Shown: piece after piece, positions 1 through 7,584 of the stretch
Position numbering within the stretch: the stretch's first letter is position 1
Layout of the letters: every line of letters begins with the position of its first letter
NCBI GenBank assembly: GCA_946222495.1
Contig: CAMICF010000090.1
Location: forward strand, 1-10,815
Origin: an uncultured Janibacter sp.
GTDB lineage: Bacteria > Actinomycetota > Actinomycetes > Actinomycetales > Dermatophilaceae
Reading direction: 5' to 3'
DNA length: 10,815 nucleotides
Position numbers and translations under genes: made by a program
Notes under the pieces: generated by a model
Told to the model about the DNA's origin: nothing
Seen by the model: only the letters and a program-made list of their open reading frames with translations
Database searches by the model: none

Positions 1-1227
<1,227 letters not shown>

Positions 1228-1231
<4 letters not shown>

Positions 1232-1632
1232 AGTCGTCGTCCTTCGTCGTCGGCGTTGATCATCATGTCGGCGGCCCGCACGAAGTACTCCCGCATCGCG
1301 GCGGCGTGGGCCTCGGGCAGGTCGATGCTGTCCATCGCGGCGAGCATGTGCGTCATCCACCGGTCGCGCATGTCCGGGGTCACGGCATAGGGCACGTGGC
1401 GCATCCGGAGCCGGGGGTGACCGCGCTGCTCGCTGTAGGTGTGCGGTCCGCCGAAGTACTGCTCGAGGAACATCCGCAGGCGCACCTCGGCGGGACCGAG
1501 GTCCTCCTCGGGGTAGAGCGCGCGCAGCGCCTCGTCCTGGGCGACGCCCTCGTAGAAGGTGCGCACCAGCCGGACGAAGGTCTCGTGCCCTCCGACCTGC
1601 TCGTAGAAGCTCTCTCCGGGCTGCGCAAACAT
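1228..1632 (-). CDS. glbO: Truncated haemoglobin, group II (GlbO/trHbO)
   Basis: A 134-residue haem protein of the 2/2 globin fold. GlbO proteins bind O2 tightly and are linked to oxygen handling, NO/peroxide chemistry and membrane-associated respiration. Diagnostic residues align with M. tuberculosis GlbO at a constant offset of 4: Tyr27 (B10), Tyr40 (CD1) in LYPEED, proximal His79 (F8) in RMRHVP, and Trp92 (G8). The segment RMFLEQYFGGP followed by TYSEQRGHPRLR is the group II signature. The start is ATG at 1632. Only a weak purine stretch precedes it, 60 bp after the mscS stop, so it probably depends on upstream transcription. The stop overlaps the GTG of the alpha-glucosidase by four bases (GTGA). 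Family assignment is secure; the physiological role here is inferred. Confidence 0.96.
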
Positions 1633-1692
1633 GCCCGCCAGTCTGTCAGGCGCTGCCGTCGCCCTTGCGCCGGAGGGGGGAGGCTCGCCCGC

Positions 1693-2589
1693 TCACGGGA
1701 CGAGCGGCGGCCCGGCGATGCCCTCCCGGTCGAAGGCGTCCTTGACCCGGCGGCGGATCTCCCGCTGGATGCCCCAGTTCTCGTCCGGGGCGCACCGGGC
1801 GAGGACCCGGACGACCACGGTGCCCGCGGAGATCGACTCGACGCCGAGCACCGAGAGGTCCTCGCGCAGCACCTCGCGCCAGTGCGGGGCGTCGTCGAGG
1901 AGCTCCACCTCGGTCCGGATGATCCCGAGGACCCGCTCGACGTCCTCGCGGTAGGAGAAGGGGATGTCGACGACGACCGTCGACCACCCCTGGCTGCGGT
2001 TGCCGATCCGGAGGATCTCGCCGTTGCGGACGTACCAGACGACGCCGTCCGGGTCGCGCAGACGCGTGACGCGCAGGGTGACCTCCTCGACGGTCCCCGT
2101 GGCCTCGCCGGTGTCGATGAGGTCACCGACGCCGTACTGGTCCTCGAGGATCATGAAGATGCCCGAGAGGTAGTCGCGCACGAGGGCCTGCGCACCGAAA
2201 CCGAGGGCCACACCACCGACACCGGCCGAGGCGAGAAGCGGCGCGAGCGGGATGTGGAGGAGCGCGAGGACCGTGAGGACGGTCATCGCGACGATGACGA
2301 TCGTCGCGATGCTCCGCAGCAGCGAACCCATGGTCAGCGTCCGCTGGCGGTACCGCTCGCGGGCGTTGACCGACAACTTCGAGGGACGCTTGTGGTCGCG
2401 CTTCGCCCGGGCCGCCTCGCTCCGGGCGATGGAGCTGTTCACGGCCTTGGTGATGGCGCGGTGGGCGAAGAGCCGTGCGACGAAGGCGAGGACGATCGCC
2501 AGCACGATCTTCAGGGGCGCCCCGAGCATGAAGTCGAGCGCGGAGGCCCAGGTGAGGTCGAGGGCGAGCAGGCGGTGCACCACGTTCAT
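1693..2589 (-). CDS. MscS-family mechanosensitive ion channel
   Basis: A 298-residue inner-membrane protein of the small-conductance mechanosensitive channel family, which opens under membrane tension to release solutes on hypo-osmotic shock. Visible layout: a first hydrophobic helix at about 22-42; a strongly basic linker at 52-86; a second helix at about 92-111; and the Gly/Ala-rich pore helix TM3 at about 114-146, with ASAGVGGVALGFGAQ then LVRDYLSGIF. The beta domain starts near QYGVGDLI (151-158) and contains the VEEVTLRVTRLRDPDG segment; the alpha/beta C-terminal domain runs to 298. With only three membrane helices it is a minimal MscS form, similar in length to E. coli MscS (286). The start ATG at 2589 overlaps the pepN stop as ATGA, and there is no strong ribosome-binding site (only GGCGGG), so translation is probably coupled to pepN. 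Gating and conductance cannot be inferred. Confidence 0.93.
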   Translation of the reverse strand: MNVVHRLLALDLTWASALDFMLGAPLKIVLAIVLAFVARLFAHRAITKAVNSSIARSEAARAKRDHKRPSKLSVNARERYRQRTLTMGSLLRSIATIVIVAMTVLTVLALLHIPLAPLLASAGVGGVALGFGAQALVRDYLSGIFMILEDQYGVGDLIDTGEATGTVEEVTLRVTRLRDPDGVVWYVRNGEILRIGNRSQGWSTVVVDIPFSYREDVERVLGIIRTEVELLDDAPHWREVLREDLSVLGVESISAGTVVVRVLARCAPDENWGIQREIRRRVKDAFDREGIAGPPLVP

Positions 2590-5144
2590 CCCGCCGATGG
2601 TGCGTCTCGTTCCTGAGCGTGAACTGCACGCGCGACGGTGTCACGGCTCTCGGCGACGAGCCGCCGCAGGCCGGCCGGGGCCTGCTCGTGCTCGTCGAGC
2701 CAGGTCTGCGTCGTCGCGAGCAGCTCCGGGCCGGCGAGCGTCATCGGGTAGAACCCGAGGACGATGCCCTCGGCGATGGCGTGGGTCCGTTGCGCCCAGA
2801 CCTGCTCGAGGGAGTCGTGGTACCGCTCGACGAAGGGGGTGACGAGAGCCGGGTCGGCGGCGCGGCCGAACCCGAGCGCGTGCGCGTCCACGACCGAGTT
2901 CGGGGTGTCGGTCGCGACGACCCCGGCCTGCCACGCGGACTCCTTGGCCTCGGGCGTCGGGATGCTCGCCGCGGCGCGGGCGGCGCGCTCACGACCGGTG
3001 GCGGTGTTGTCCCCCTTCGCCTCCTCGGCGACGGCGCTCGCATCGGCCTCGCCGGCAGCGGCCAGCCCCGTGAGGAGGCTCCACCGCATGTCGGTGTCCA
3101 CGGCGAGGCCCTCGAGCGTCGTGCTCCCCTCGAGGAGGCCACGGACGAAGGAAGTGTCGTCGCCGGGGGCGAGCAGGTTGGCGTGGCCGGTGACCAGCTG
3201 CAGCTGGGCGTCGCTGCCGGGGGCCGCCTTCCGGGCGAGGGCCTGCAGGGTGGTGACGACGGCCTGGCGCAGCTCTGCCCGGTGCTCGGGGGCGGAGTAG
3301 GTGAGCACGGACGTCGTGACCTGGGCGACGAGGGTGCGCAGCAGGGTGGAGTCGTCCAGCCCGTCGAGGACCGGCAGGGCGAGCTCCACGTACTCGCGTG
3401 CGGGCATCTCGCCGTCGCGGGTCATGTCCCACGCGGAGGCGAGGGCCAGGGAGGCCGGCAGCGACTCCTCGAAGGCATGCGGGTGCGCGAGCAGCGTTGC
3501 GAGAGAGCGCTGGTCGAGGCGGAGCTTGGCATAGGTCAGGTCGTCGTCGTTGAGCAGGAGCAGGTCCGGCTGGCGCTGGCCGACGAGCTGGGGGAGCGGG
3601 GTCTGCTCGCTCTCGACGTCCACCTCGACGCGCTCGCGACGGACGAGACGCCCGTCGAGGAGGTCGTAGAGACCGACCGCGAGGCGGTGCGGCCGCACCG
3701 TGGCGAAGCCCTCGGCGAAGGTCTGCTCGATGACCGCGTCGACGTAGTGGCCGTACTCGTCGACCTCGACGAGCGGGCGGAGGGTGTTGACCCCCGCGGT
3801 CTCGAGCCACTGCCGGGACCAGGTGCGCAGGTCGCGGCCCGAGGTGGCCTCGAGCTCGACGAGCAGGTCGTCGAGGGTCGTGTTGCCCCAGGCGTGCTTG
3901 GCGAAGTAGGCGCGGATGCCGTCGCGGAAGGCCTCGCGGCCGACGTAGGCGACGAGCTGCTTGAGGACGGAGGCGCCCTTCGCGTACGTGATGCCGTCGA
4001 AGTTCACCTCGACGTCCGCGAGGTCACGGATCGGCGCGACGATCGGGTGCGTCGAGCTCAGCTGGTCCTGCCGGTAGGCCCAGGCCTTCTCGTGCGTGCA
4101 GAAGGTCGTCCAGGCATCGGTCCACTCGGTGGCCTCCGCCTGGCAGGTGGTCGAGGCCCACTCGGCGAAGGACTCGTTGAGCCACAGGTCGTTCCACCAC
4201 TTCATCGTCACGAGGTTGCCGAACCACATGTGGGCCAGCTCGTGGAGGACGGTGAGGGCGCGACGCTCGACGAGGGCATCGGGGACCTTGGAGCGGAAGA
4301 CGTACATCTCGTGGAAGGTCACGCAGCCCGCGTTCTCCATCGCCCCCATGTTGTACTCCGGCGTGAAGACCTGGTCGTACTTCGTGAAGGGGTAGGCCCG
4401 GTCGAACTCCTCCTCGTAGAAGGCGAAGCCGGCCTTGGTCAGCGCGAAGAGGTTGTCCGCGTCGAGGTACTGCGTCAGCGACCGGCGGCAGAAGATGCCC
4501 AGCGGAACCTCCTTGTCCCGCGAGATGACGCTGTCCCGGACGACGTCGTAGGGACCCGCGACGAGCGCGGTGATGTAGCTGCTCATCCGCTCGGTCGGCG
4601 CGAAGGCCCACGTGGCGATGTCGTTCCGGCCCTGGACCGGGGTCGGCTCCGGGGTGGGGGAGTTGCCGATGACCTGCCAGTGCGCGGGCGCGGTGACGGT
4701 GAGCGTGAAGCTCGCCTTGAGGTCGGGCTGCTCGAAGACCGGGTACATCCGGCGGCTGTCCGGGACCTCGAACTGGGTGTAGAGGTAGACCTCCCCGTCC
4801 ACCGGGTCGACGAAGCGGTGGAGACCCTCGCCGGTGTTCATGTACGTGCCCGTCGCGCGGATCGTCACCGTGTTGTCCTCGGCGAGGTCCTCGAGCCGGA
4901 TGCGGTGGTCCTCGAAGATCCCTGCGACGTCGAGCTCGCGGCCGTTGAGCTCCACGGCGTCCACGGACTCACCGATGAAGTCGACGAAGGTGGCGGAGCC
5001 CCCCTTCGCCGTGAAGCGGATCGTGCTCGTCGTCGCGAACGTCGTCTCCGAGGTCGTCAGGTCGAGGGTGATCGCGTGGCTGTCGACCTCGATGAGGGCC
5101 GCGCGCTCCGCGGCCTCCTCGCGGGTGAGGTTCTTCCCGGGCAC
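2586..5144 (-). CDS. pepN: Aminopeptidase N, M1 family zinc metallopeptidase
   Basis: Removes N-terminal residues from peptides in the cytoplasm as a late step of protein turnover. The 852-residue protein shows the full M1 signature. GAMEN (267-271) binds the substrate amino terminus. HELAH (301-305) supplies zinc ligands His301 and His305 and catalytic Glu302. Glu324 in LWLNESFAEW is the third ligand (HExxH-18-E). Tyr387 in ITYAKGASVLKQL is the expected transition-state tyrosine. Residues from about 540 onward form the helical ERAP1-like C-terminal domain. Length is close to actinobacterial PepN (about 860). There is no signal peptide. The start is GTG at 5144, chosen because AAGGAG lies five bases upstream. 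It is the first gene of the leftward cluster and is divergent from the Rv2466c-like gene. All catalytic residues are present, so an active enzyme is expected. Confidence 0.97.
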   Translation of the reverse strand: MPGKNLTREEAAERAALIEVDSHAITLDLTTSETTFATTSTIRFTAKGGSATFVDFIGESVDAVELNGRELDVAGIFEDHRIRLEDLAEDNTVTIRATGTYMNTGEGLHRFVDPVDGEVYLYTQFEVPDSRRMYPVFEQPDLKASFTLTVTAPAHWQVIGNSPTPEPTPVQGRNDIATWAFAPTERMSSYITALVAGPYDVVRDSVISRDKEVPLGIFCRRSLTQYLDADNLFALTKAGFAFYEEEFDRAYPFTKYDQVFTPEYNMGAMENAGCVTFHEMYVFRSKVPDALVERRALTVLHELAHMWFGNLVTMKWWNDLWLNESFAEWASTTCQAEATEWTDAWTTFCTHEKAWAYRQDQLSSTHPIVAPIRDLADVEVNFDGITYAKGASVLKQLVAYVGREAFRDGIRAYFAKHAWGNTTLDDLLVELEATSGRDLRTWSRQWLETAGVNTLRPLVEVDEYGHYVDAVIEQTFAEGFATVRPHRLAVGLYDLLDGRLVRRERVEVDVESEQTPLPQLVGQRQPDLLLLNDDDLTYAKLRLDQRSLATLLAHPHAFEESLPASLALASAWDMTRDGEMPAREYVELALPVLDGLDDSTLLRTLVAQVTTSVLTYSAPEHRAELRQAVVTTLQALARKAAPGSDAQLQLVTGHANLLAPGDDTSFVRGLLEGSTTLEGLAVDTDMRWSLLTGLAAAGEADASAVAEEAKGDNTATGRERAARAAASIPTPEAKESAWQAGVVATDTPNSVVDAHALGFGRAADPALVTPFVERYHDSLEQVWAQRTHAIAEGIVLGFYPMTLAGPELLATTQTWLDEHEQAPAGLRRLVAESRDTVARAVHAQERDAPSAG

Positions 5145-5233
5145 GGGTGCTCCTTCGGATCGGCTTTTTCCTCATGCTGTCACGCCACGAGCCCGCACGC
5201 CGACGGGCCCGGCGGGTCTGCCACGATGGGCCC
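5145..5233. promoter_or_regulatory. Divergent intergenic region between pepN and the Rv2466c-like gene
   Basis: These 89 bp must hold the 5' signals of two divergent genes unless promoters lie inside coding sequence. The stretch contains no TA dinucleotide on either strand, so a canonical TAnnnT -10 box is absent. On the plus strand, CGGATC (5156-5161) followed after 16 bases by TGTC (5178-5181) is a degenerate match to SigR/SigH-type promoters (GGAAT and GTT). A 10-bp palindrome ATGGGCCCAT (5226-5235) covers the start codon of the rightward gene. The promoter suggestion is inference. Confidence 0.35.
5150..5155 (-). promoter_or_regulatory. Ribosome-binding site of pepN
   Basis: On the minus strand this reads AAGGAG, five bases before the GTG codon at 5144. 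It is the strongest Shine-Dalgarno match in the left block and fixes the pepN start. Confidence 0.8.
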
Positions 5234-5842
5234 ATGAGCGAGACGCAGTCCGTGGAGATGTGGTTCGACCCGCTGTGCCCCTGGGCGTGGATGACGAGCC
5301 GGTGGCTCATGGAGGTCGAGCAGGTCCGCGACATCCGGGTCACCTGGTCGCAGATGAGCCTGTCCGTCCTCAACGAGGGGCGGGACCTGTCCGAGGAGTA
5401 CCACGACATGATGGACCGTGGCTGGGCCCCGGTCCGCGTCATCGCGGCCGCCCGCAAGGCGCACGGTGACTCGGTCACCAAGCCCCTCTACGACGCGATC
5501 GGCACCCGGCTCCACCTCGAGCAGGAGAAGGACTTCCGCGCCGCGACCGTGGCCGCGCTCGCCGAGGTCGGCCTGCCGGCGGACCTCATCGAGGCCGCCG
5601 ACACCGACGAGCACGATGCCTTCCTCCGCGAGAGCCACGACCGCGCCATCGGCCTCGTCGGCGACGACGTGGGCACGCCGGTGATCTCGGTCGGCGAGGT
5701 CGCCTTCTTCGGCCCCGTCGTCTCCCCGGCACCGAAGGGGGAGGGCGCCGGCCGTCTCTTCGACGGGTGCGTGCTCGTCGCCGGGACGGACGGGTTCTTC
5801 GAGCTGAAGCGCACCCGCACCCGCGACCCGATCTTCGACTGA
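5234..5842 (+). CDS. DsbA-fold oxidoreductase, Rv2466c (mycothiol-dependent reductase) family, CPWA variant
   Basis: A 202-residue cytoplasmic thioredoxin-superfamily protein with an inserted helical domain. It resembles M. tuberculosis Rv2466c throughout: WFDPLCPW at the N-terminus, then SRWLMEV, a DVGTPVI cis-proline loop (Pro149), VAFFGPVVS, and a C-terminus FFELKRTRTRDP. Rv2466c reduces disulfides and nitro-compounds using mycothiol and is induced by thiol stress through SigH (established for that protein). Here the active site is C15-P-W-A18, so the second (resolving) cysteine of CPWC is replaced by alanine; the only other cysteine is Cys179. That suggests a monothiol mechanism with a mycothiol mixed disulfide. 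The start is ATG at 5234, where similarity begins. No Shine-Dalgarno precedes it, and a 6-nt gap from CACGAT would fit leaderless initiation, weakly. rpiB follows 30 bp downstream, probably in the same transcript. Confidence 0.9.
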   Translation: MSETQSVEMWFDPLCPWAWMTSRWLMEVEQVRDIRVTWSQMSLSVLNEGRDLSEEYHDMMDRGWAPVRVIAAARKAHGDSVTKPLYDAIGTRLHLEQEKDFRAATVAALAEVGLPADLIEAADTDEHDAFLRESHDRAIGLVGDDVGTPVISVGEVAFFGPVVSPAPKGEGAGRLFDGCVLVAGTDGFFELKRTRTRDPIFD

Positions 5843-5860
5843 CCGACCCACCACCACACC

Positions 5861-5865
5861 AGGAG
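5861..5865 (+). promoter_or_regulatory. Ribosome-binding site of rpiB (supports TTG start)
   Basis: AGGAG lies seven bases before TTG at 5873. It supports that rare codon as the rpiB start; no ATG or GTG near the conserved N-terminus is an alternative. Confidence 0.75.
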
Positions 5866-5872
5866 CAGACCC

Positions 5873-6340
5873 TTGCGCGTTCACATCGGCGGCGACCACG
5901 CGGCCTTCGAGCTCCACCAGGAGCTCCTGACCTTCCTCGAGGAGGAGGGCCACGACGTCACCGACCACGGGCCCTTCGAGTACGACGCCGTCGACGACTA
6001 CCCGGTCTTCGTCCTCCGTGCCGCCCAGGCGGTCGCGGCCGACCCGGGCAGCCGCGGTCTCGTGCTCGGGGGTTCGGGCAACGGCGAGCAGATGGCGGCC
6101 AACAAGGTGGCCGGGATCCGGGCGGCCCTCTGCTACAACACCGAGCTGGCCCGCCTCGCCCGCGAGCACAACGACGCACAGGTCCTCTCCATGGGTGGGC
6201 GCATGCAGTCGGTGGCGGAGGCCAAGGAGATGGTCCGGACCTTCCTCATCACCGAGTTCACCGGCGAGGAGCGCCACCAGCGACGCATCGACATGGTCAC
6301 CGCCTTCGAGGCCGACGGGACTCTCCCGCCGCTGCCCTGA
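5873..6340 (+). CDS. rpiB: Ribose-5-phosphate isomerase B
   Basis: Interconverts ribose 5-phosphate and ribulose 5-phosphate in the non-oxidative pentose phosphate pathway. The 155-residue protein has RVHIGGDHAAFELH at the start (Asp8, His9), the phosphate/anion-hole loop GGSGNGEQ at 66-73, AREHNDAQ with His99, and ERHQRRID near 132-140. Glu72 occupies the catalytic-base position that is Cys in E. coli RpiB and Glu75 in the mycobacterial enzyme, so this is the actinobacterial Glu type. Translation starts at TTG with a good AGGAG. It lies 30 bp after the Rv2466c-like gene, the same pairing as Rv2466c-Rv2465c (recalled). A hairpin follows the stop codon immediately, so the transcript probably ends there. 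Related LacA/LacB galactose-6-phosphate isomerases are unlikely given the Glu and the neighbours. Confidence 0.95.
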   Translation: MRVHIGGDHAAFELHQELLTFLEEEGHDVTDHGPFEYDAVDDYPVFVLRAAQAVAADPGSRGLVLGGSGNGEQMAANKVAGIRAALCYNTELARLAREHNDAQVLSMGGRMQSVAEAKEMVRTFLITEFTGEERHQRRIDMVTAFEADGTLPPLP

Positions 6341-6375
6341 TGACGGATTCGCGCGGCCCGCAAGGCCGCCCGTCA
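6341..6375 (+). terminator. Probable terminator hairpin after rpiB
   Basis: The inner stem is GCGGCC (6353-6358) and GGCCGC (6364-6369) with a 5-nt loop. An outer stem TGACGG (6341-6346) and CCGTCA (6370-6375) is separated by a one-sided 6-nt bulge. It begins right after the rpiB stop. No T-run follows, which is common for hairpin terminators in GC-rich actinobacteria, so termination itself is inferred. Confidence 0.6.
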
Positions 6376-6398
6376 CGGTCTCTGAACGGTTACGGCCC

Positions 6399-6427
6399 TT
6401 CACAGGCGTGAGCTGGGGGCCTACAGT
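6399..6427 (+). promoter_or_regulatory. Sigma-70-type promoter for the PP2C phosphatase gene
   Basis: TTCACA (6399-6404, one mismatch to TTGACA) is separated by exactly 17 bases from TACAGT (6422-6427, matching TAnnnT). It sits after the rpiB hairpin and before the phosphatase start, giving a predicted start of transcription near 6434 and a leader of about 47 nt. It is the best housekeeping promoter match found in the window. Confidence 0.65.
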
Positions 6428-6458
6428 GCCGTCAGGTCCCGCCGTCCGGCGGGCACTG
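6424..6458. repeat. Inverted repeat overlapping the promoter and leader
   Basis: Perfect 7-bp arms CAGTGCC (6424-6430) and GGCACTG (6452-6458) flank a second, inner inverted repeat CCCGCC (6438-6443) and GGCGGG (6448-6453). The left outer arm overlaps the -10 box. The two right arms share G6452-G6453, so the structures partly compete. It could be an operator or a leader hairpin; its function is not shown. Confidence 0.5.
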
Positions 6459-6467
6459 GATGACCAC

Positions 6468-6473
6468 GGGGAG
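6468..6473 (+). promoter_or_regulatory. Ribosome-binding site deciding the phosphatase start
   Basis: GGGGAG ends seven bases before GTG at 6481. This favours GTG 6481 over the in-frame upstream ATG at 6460, which abuts the inverted repeat and has only a weak GGCGGG further upstream. Confidence 0.65.
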
Positions 6474-6480
6474 ATCAGTA

Positions 6481-7563
6481 GTGTCCGCGATCCTGCCGAG
6501 TCGAGTCCCCGCGTGGGTCGAGCGACGGTGGCTGCCGCGGACCCTTCCCCGCATCGAGGGCACGCCGCTGCTCCTGACGATCCTCGCCGGGGTCCTCGTC
6601 ATCTGCCTGGCCCACGTGTGGAACGGCTCGCTGCCCCTCGTGGCGCTCATCCCCGTCTGCCTGCTCGCGACGACGCTCTGCACGCTCGCGCACGTCCGGA
6701 TCGTGCTCGCCGTCGCCCTCGCCTGCGTCGTCTGGTCGGTCTTCTTCACCGGGTCGGACATGGTCCGCACGATCCCGGTCCTCGCCACCCTCGCGATGAT
6801 GTACGCCGTGGCCACCTCCCGGTCGCACCACGGGGCGGCGACCTTCGCCGGTGACCGGATGCTCGGCGACCTGCGCTCGCGCCTGCACCAGATGGGCGAC
6901 ATCCCGCGCCTGCCCCGGGGTTGGCACGCCGAGCGCTCCTTCGCGACCGCGCACGGCAATGCCTTCGCGGGCGACTTCAACATCACCTCGCGCAGCCGCT
7001 GCGGCCGGCACCTCGAGATGGTCCTCGCCGATGTCAGCGGCAAGGGCCAGGCCGCCGGGACGCGGGCGCTCGTGCTCGCGGGCGCCCTCGGCGGCGTCAT
7101 CGGGTCGACCACCCCGCAGCAGGTCCTCCCGATGGCCAACGAGTTCCTCGAGCGGGACAACTGGAGCGAGGGTTTCGCCACCGCCGTCCACGTCTGCCTC
7201 GACCTCGAGTCGGGGGAGGCGACGGTCGCCTCGGCGGGGCACCCGCCCGCCATGCACTATGACGCCGGCTGCGGTCGGTGGACGGCCCTCGACCGGCACC
7301 GCGGACCGGCCCTCGGCCTCCTCCCCGGGGCCGAGTTTCCCCAGACCCGCACGGTGCTGGGTCGCGGCGACGCCCTTCTCGTCTACACCGACGGGATCAT
7401 CGAGTCCCGGGCGCGCGGTCTCGACGACGGCATCGACTGGATGCTCGGTGAGGCCGAAGCCTCTGTGCCGCACGGCTTCTCGGGTCTTGCCAAGACCCTC
7501 GTCGCCCGCGGACGGGCCGGTGTCGAGGACGACCGCGCCGCCGTGATCATCTGGCGCGACTGA
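6481..7563 (+). CDS. Membrane-anchored PP2C/SpoIIE-type serine/threonine phosphatase
   Basis: A 360-residue metal-dependent phosphatase. Relatives (RsbU, SpoIIE and actinobacterial homologues) dephosphorylate anti-anti-sigma factors or other phosphoproteins. The N-terminus has about four hydrophobic segments (roughly 28-46, 50-70, 71-90, 97-112), with the catalytic domain predicted to be cytoplasmic after 120. PP2C motifs run in order: AGDFN with Asp165, ADVSGKG (183-189), SAGHPP (251-256), VYTDGIIESR (301-310), and the final EDDRAAV with Asp350/Asp351. The metal-binding aspartates are therefore all present. The usual GGDFYD reads FAGDFNI here. There is no PAS, GAF or response-regulator sensor domain; the membrane part may sense. 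Its own promoter and a GTG start with GGGGAG precede it, and trmB follows 21 bp later. No anti-sigma or STAS partner gene is adjacent, so the substrate is unknown. An alternative start at ATG 6460 would add seven residues. Confidence 0.88.
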   Translation: MSAILPSRVPAWVERRWLPRTLPRIEGTPLLLTILAGVLVICLAHVWNGSLPLVALIPVCLLATTLCTLAHVRIVLAVALACVVWSVFFTGSDMVRTIPVLATLAMMYAVATSRSHHGAATFAGDRMLGDLRSRLHQMGDIPRLPRGWHAERSFATAHGNAFAGDFNITSRSRCGRHLEMVLADVSGKGQAAGTRALVLAGALGGVIGSTTPQQVLPMANEFLERDNWSEGFATAVHVCLDLESGEATVASAGHPPAMHYDAGCGRWTALDRHRGPALGLLPGAEFPQTRTVLGRGDALLVYTDGIIESRARGLDDGIDWMLGEAEASVPHGFSGLAKTLVARGRAGVEDDRAAVIIWRD

Positions 7564-7570
7564 CGCGAGA

Positions 7571-7576
7571 TAGCCT
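7571..7576 (+). promoter_or_regulatory. -10-like box at leaderless spacing before trmB
   Basis: TAGCCT matches TAnnnT and ends eight bases before the GTG at 7585, so transcription could begin at or next to the start codon. No Shine-Dalgarno sequence lies in front of the GTG and no clear -35 element was found. Leaderless translation is an inference from this spacing. Confidence 0.4.
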
Positions 7577-7584
7577 GTGCGGTC

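Noticed and set aside
5147..5233. Upstream ATG (5147) that would extend the Rv2466c-like protein by 29 residues
   Set aside because: The added residues show no family similarity and would begin inside the pepN ribosome-binding region. Similarity begins at ATG 5234, close to the N-termini of homologues.
5226..5235. Perfect 10-bp palindrome ATGGGCCCAT over the start codon of the Rv2466c-like gene
   Set aside because: About ten perfect 10-bp palindromes are expected by chance in a window of this size, more for GC-rich cores. Without conservation data it is not evidence of an operator.
2619..5237. 872-codon open frame on the plus strand, antisense to pepN
   Set aside because: It mirrors pepN almost exactly, as expected when third positions are nearly all G/C. 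Its composition (Arg, Gly, Val, Glu-rich, no motif) is that of a codon shadow, whereas the minus strand has a complete M1 peptidase with a good ribosome-binding site.
6460..6480. ATG at 6460 as the phosphatase start
   Set aside because: It is in frame, but it abuts the inverted repeat and has a poor ribosome-binding site. GTG 6481 has GGGGAG seven bases upstream. The difference is only seven residues and cannot be settled by sequence alone.
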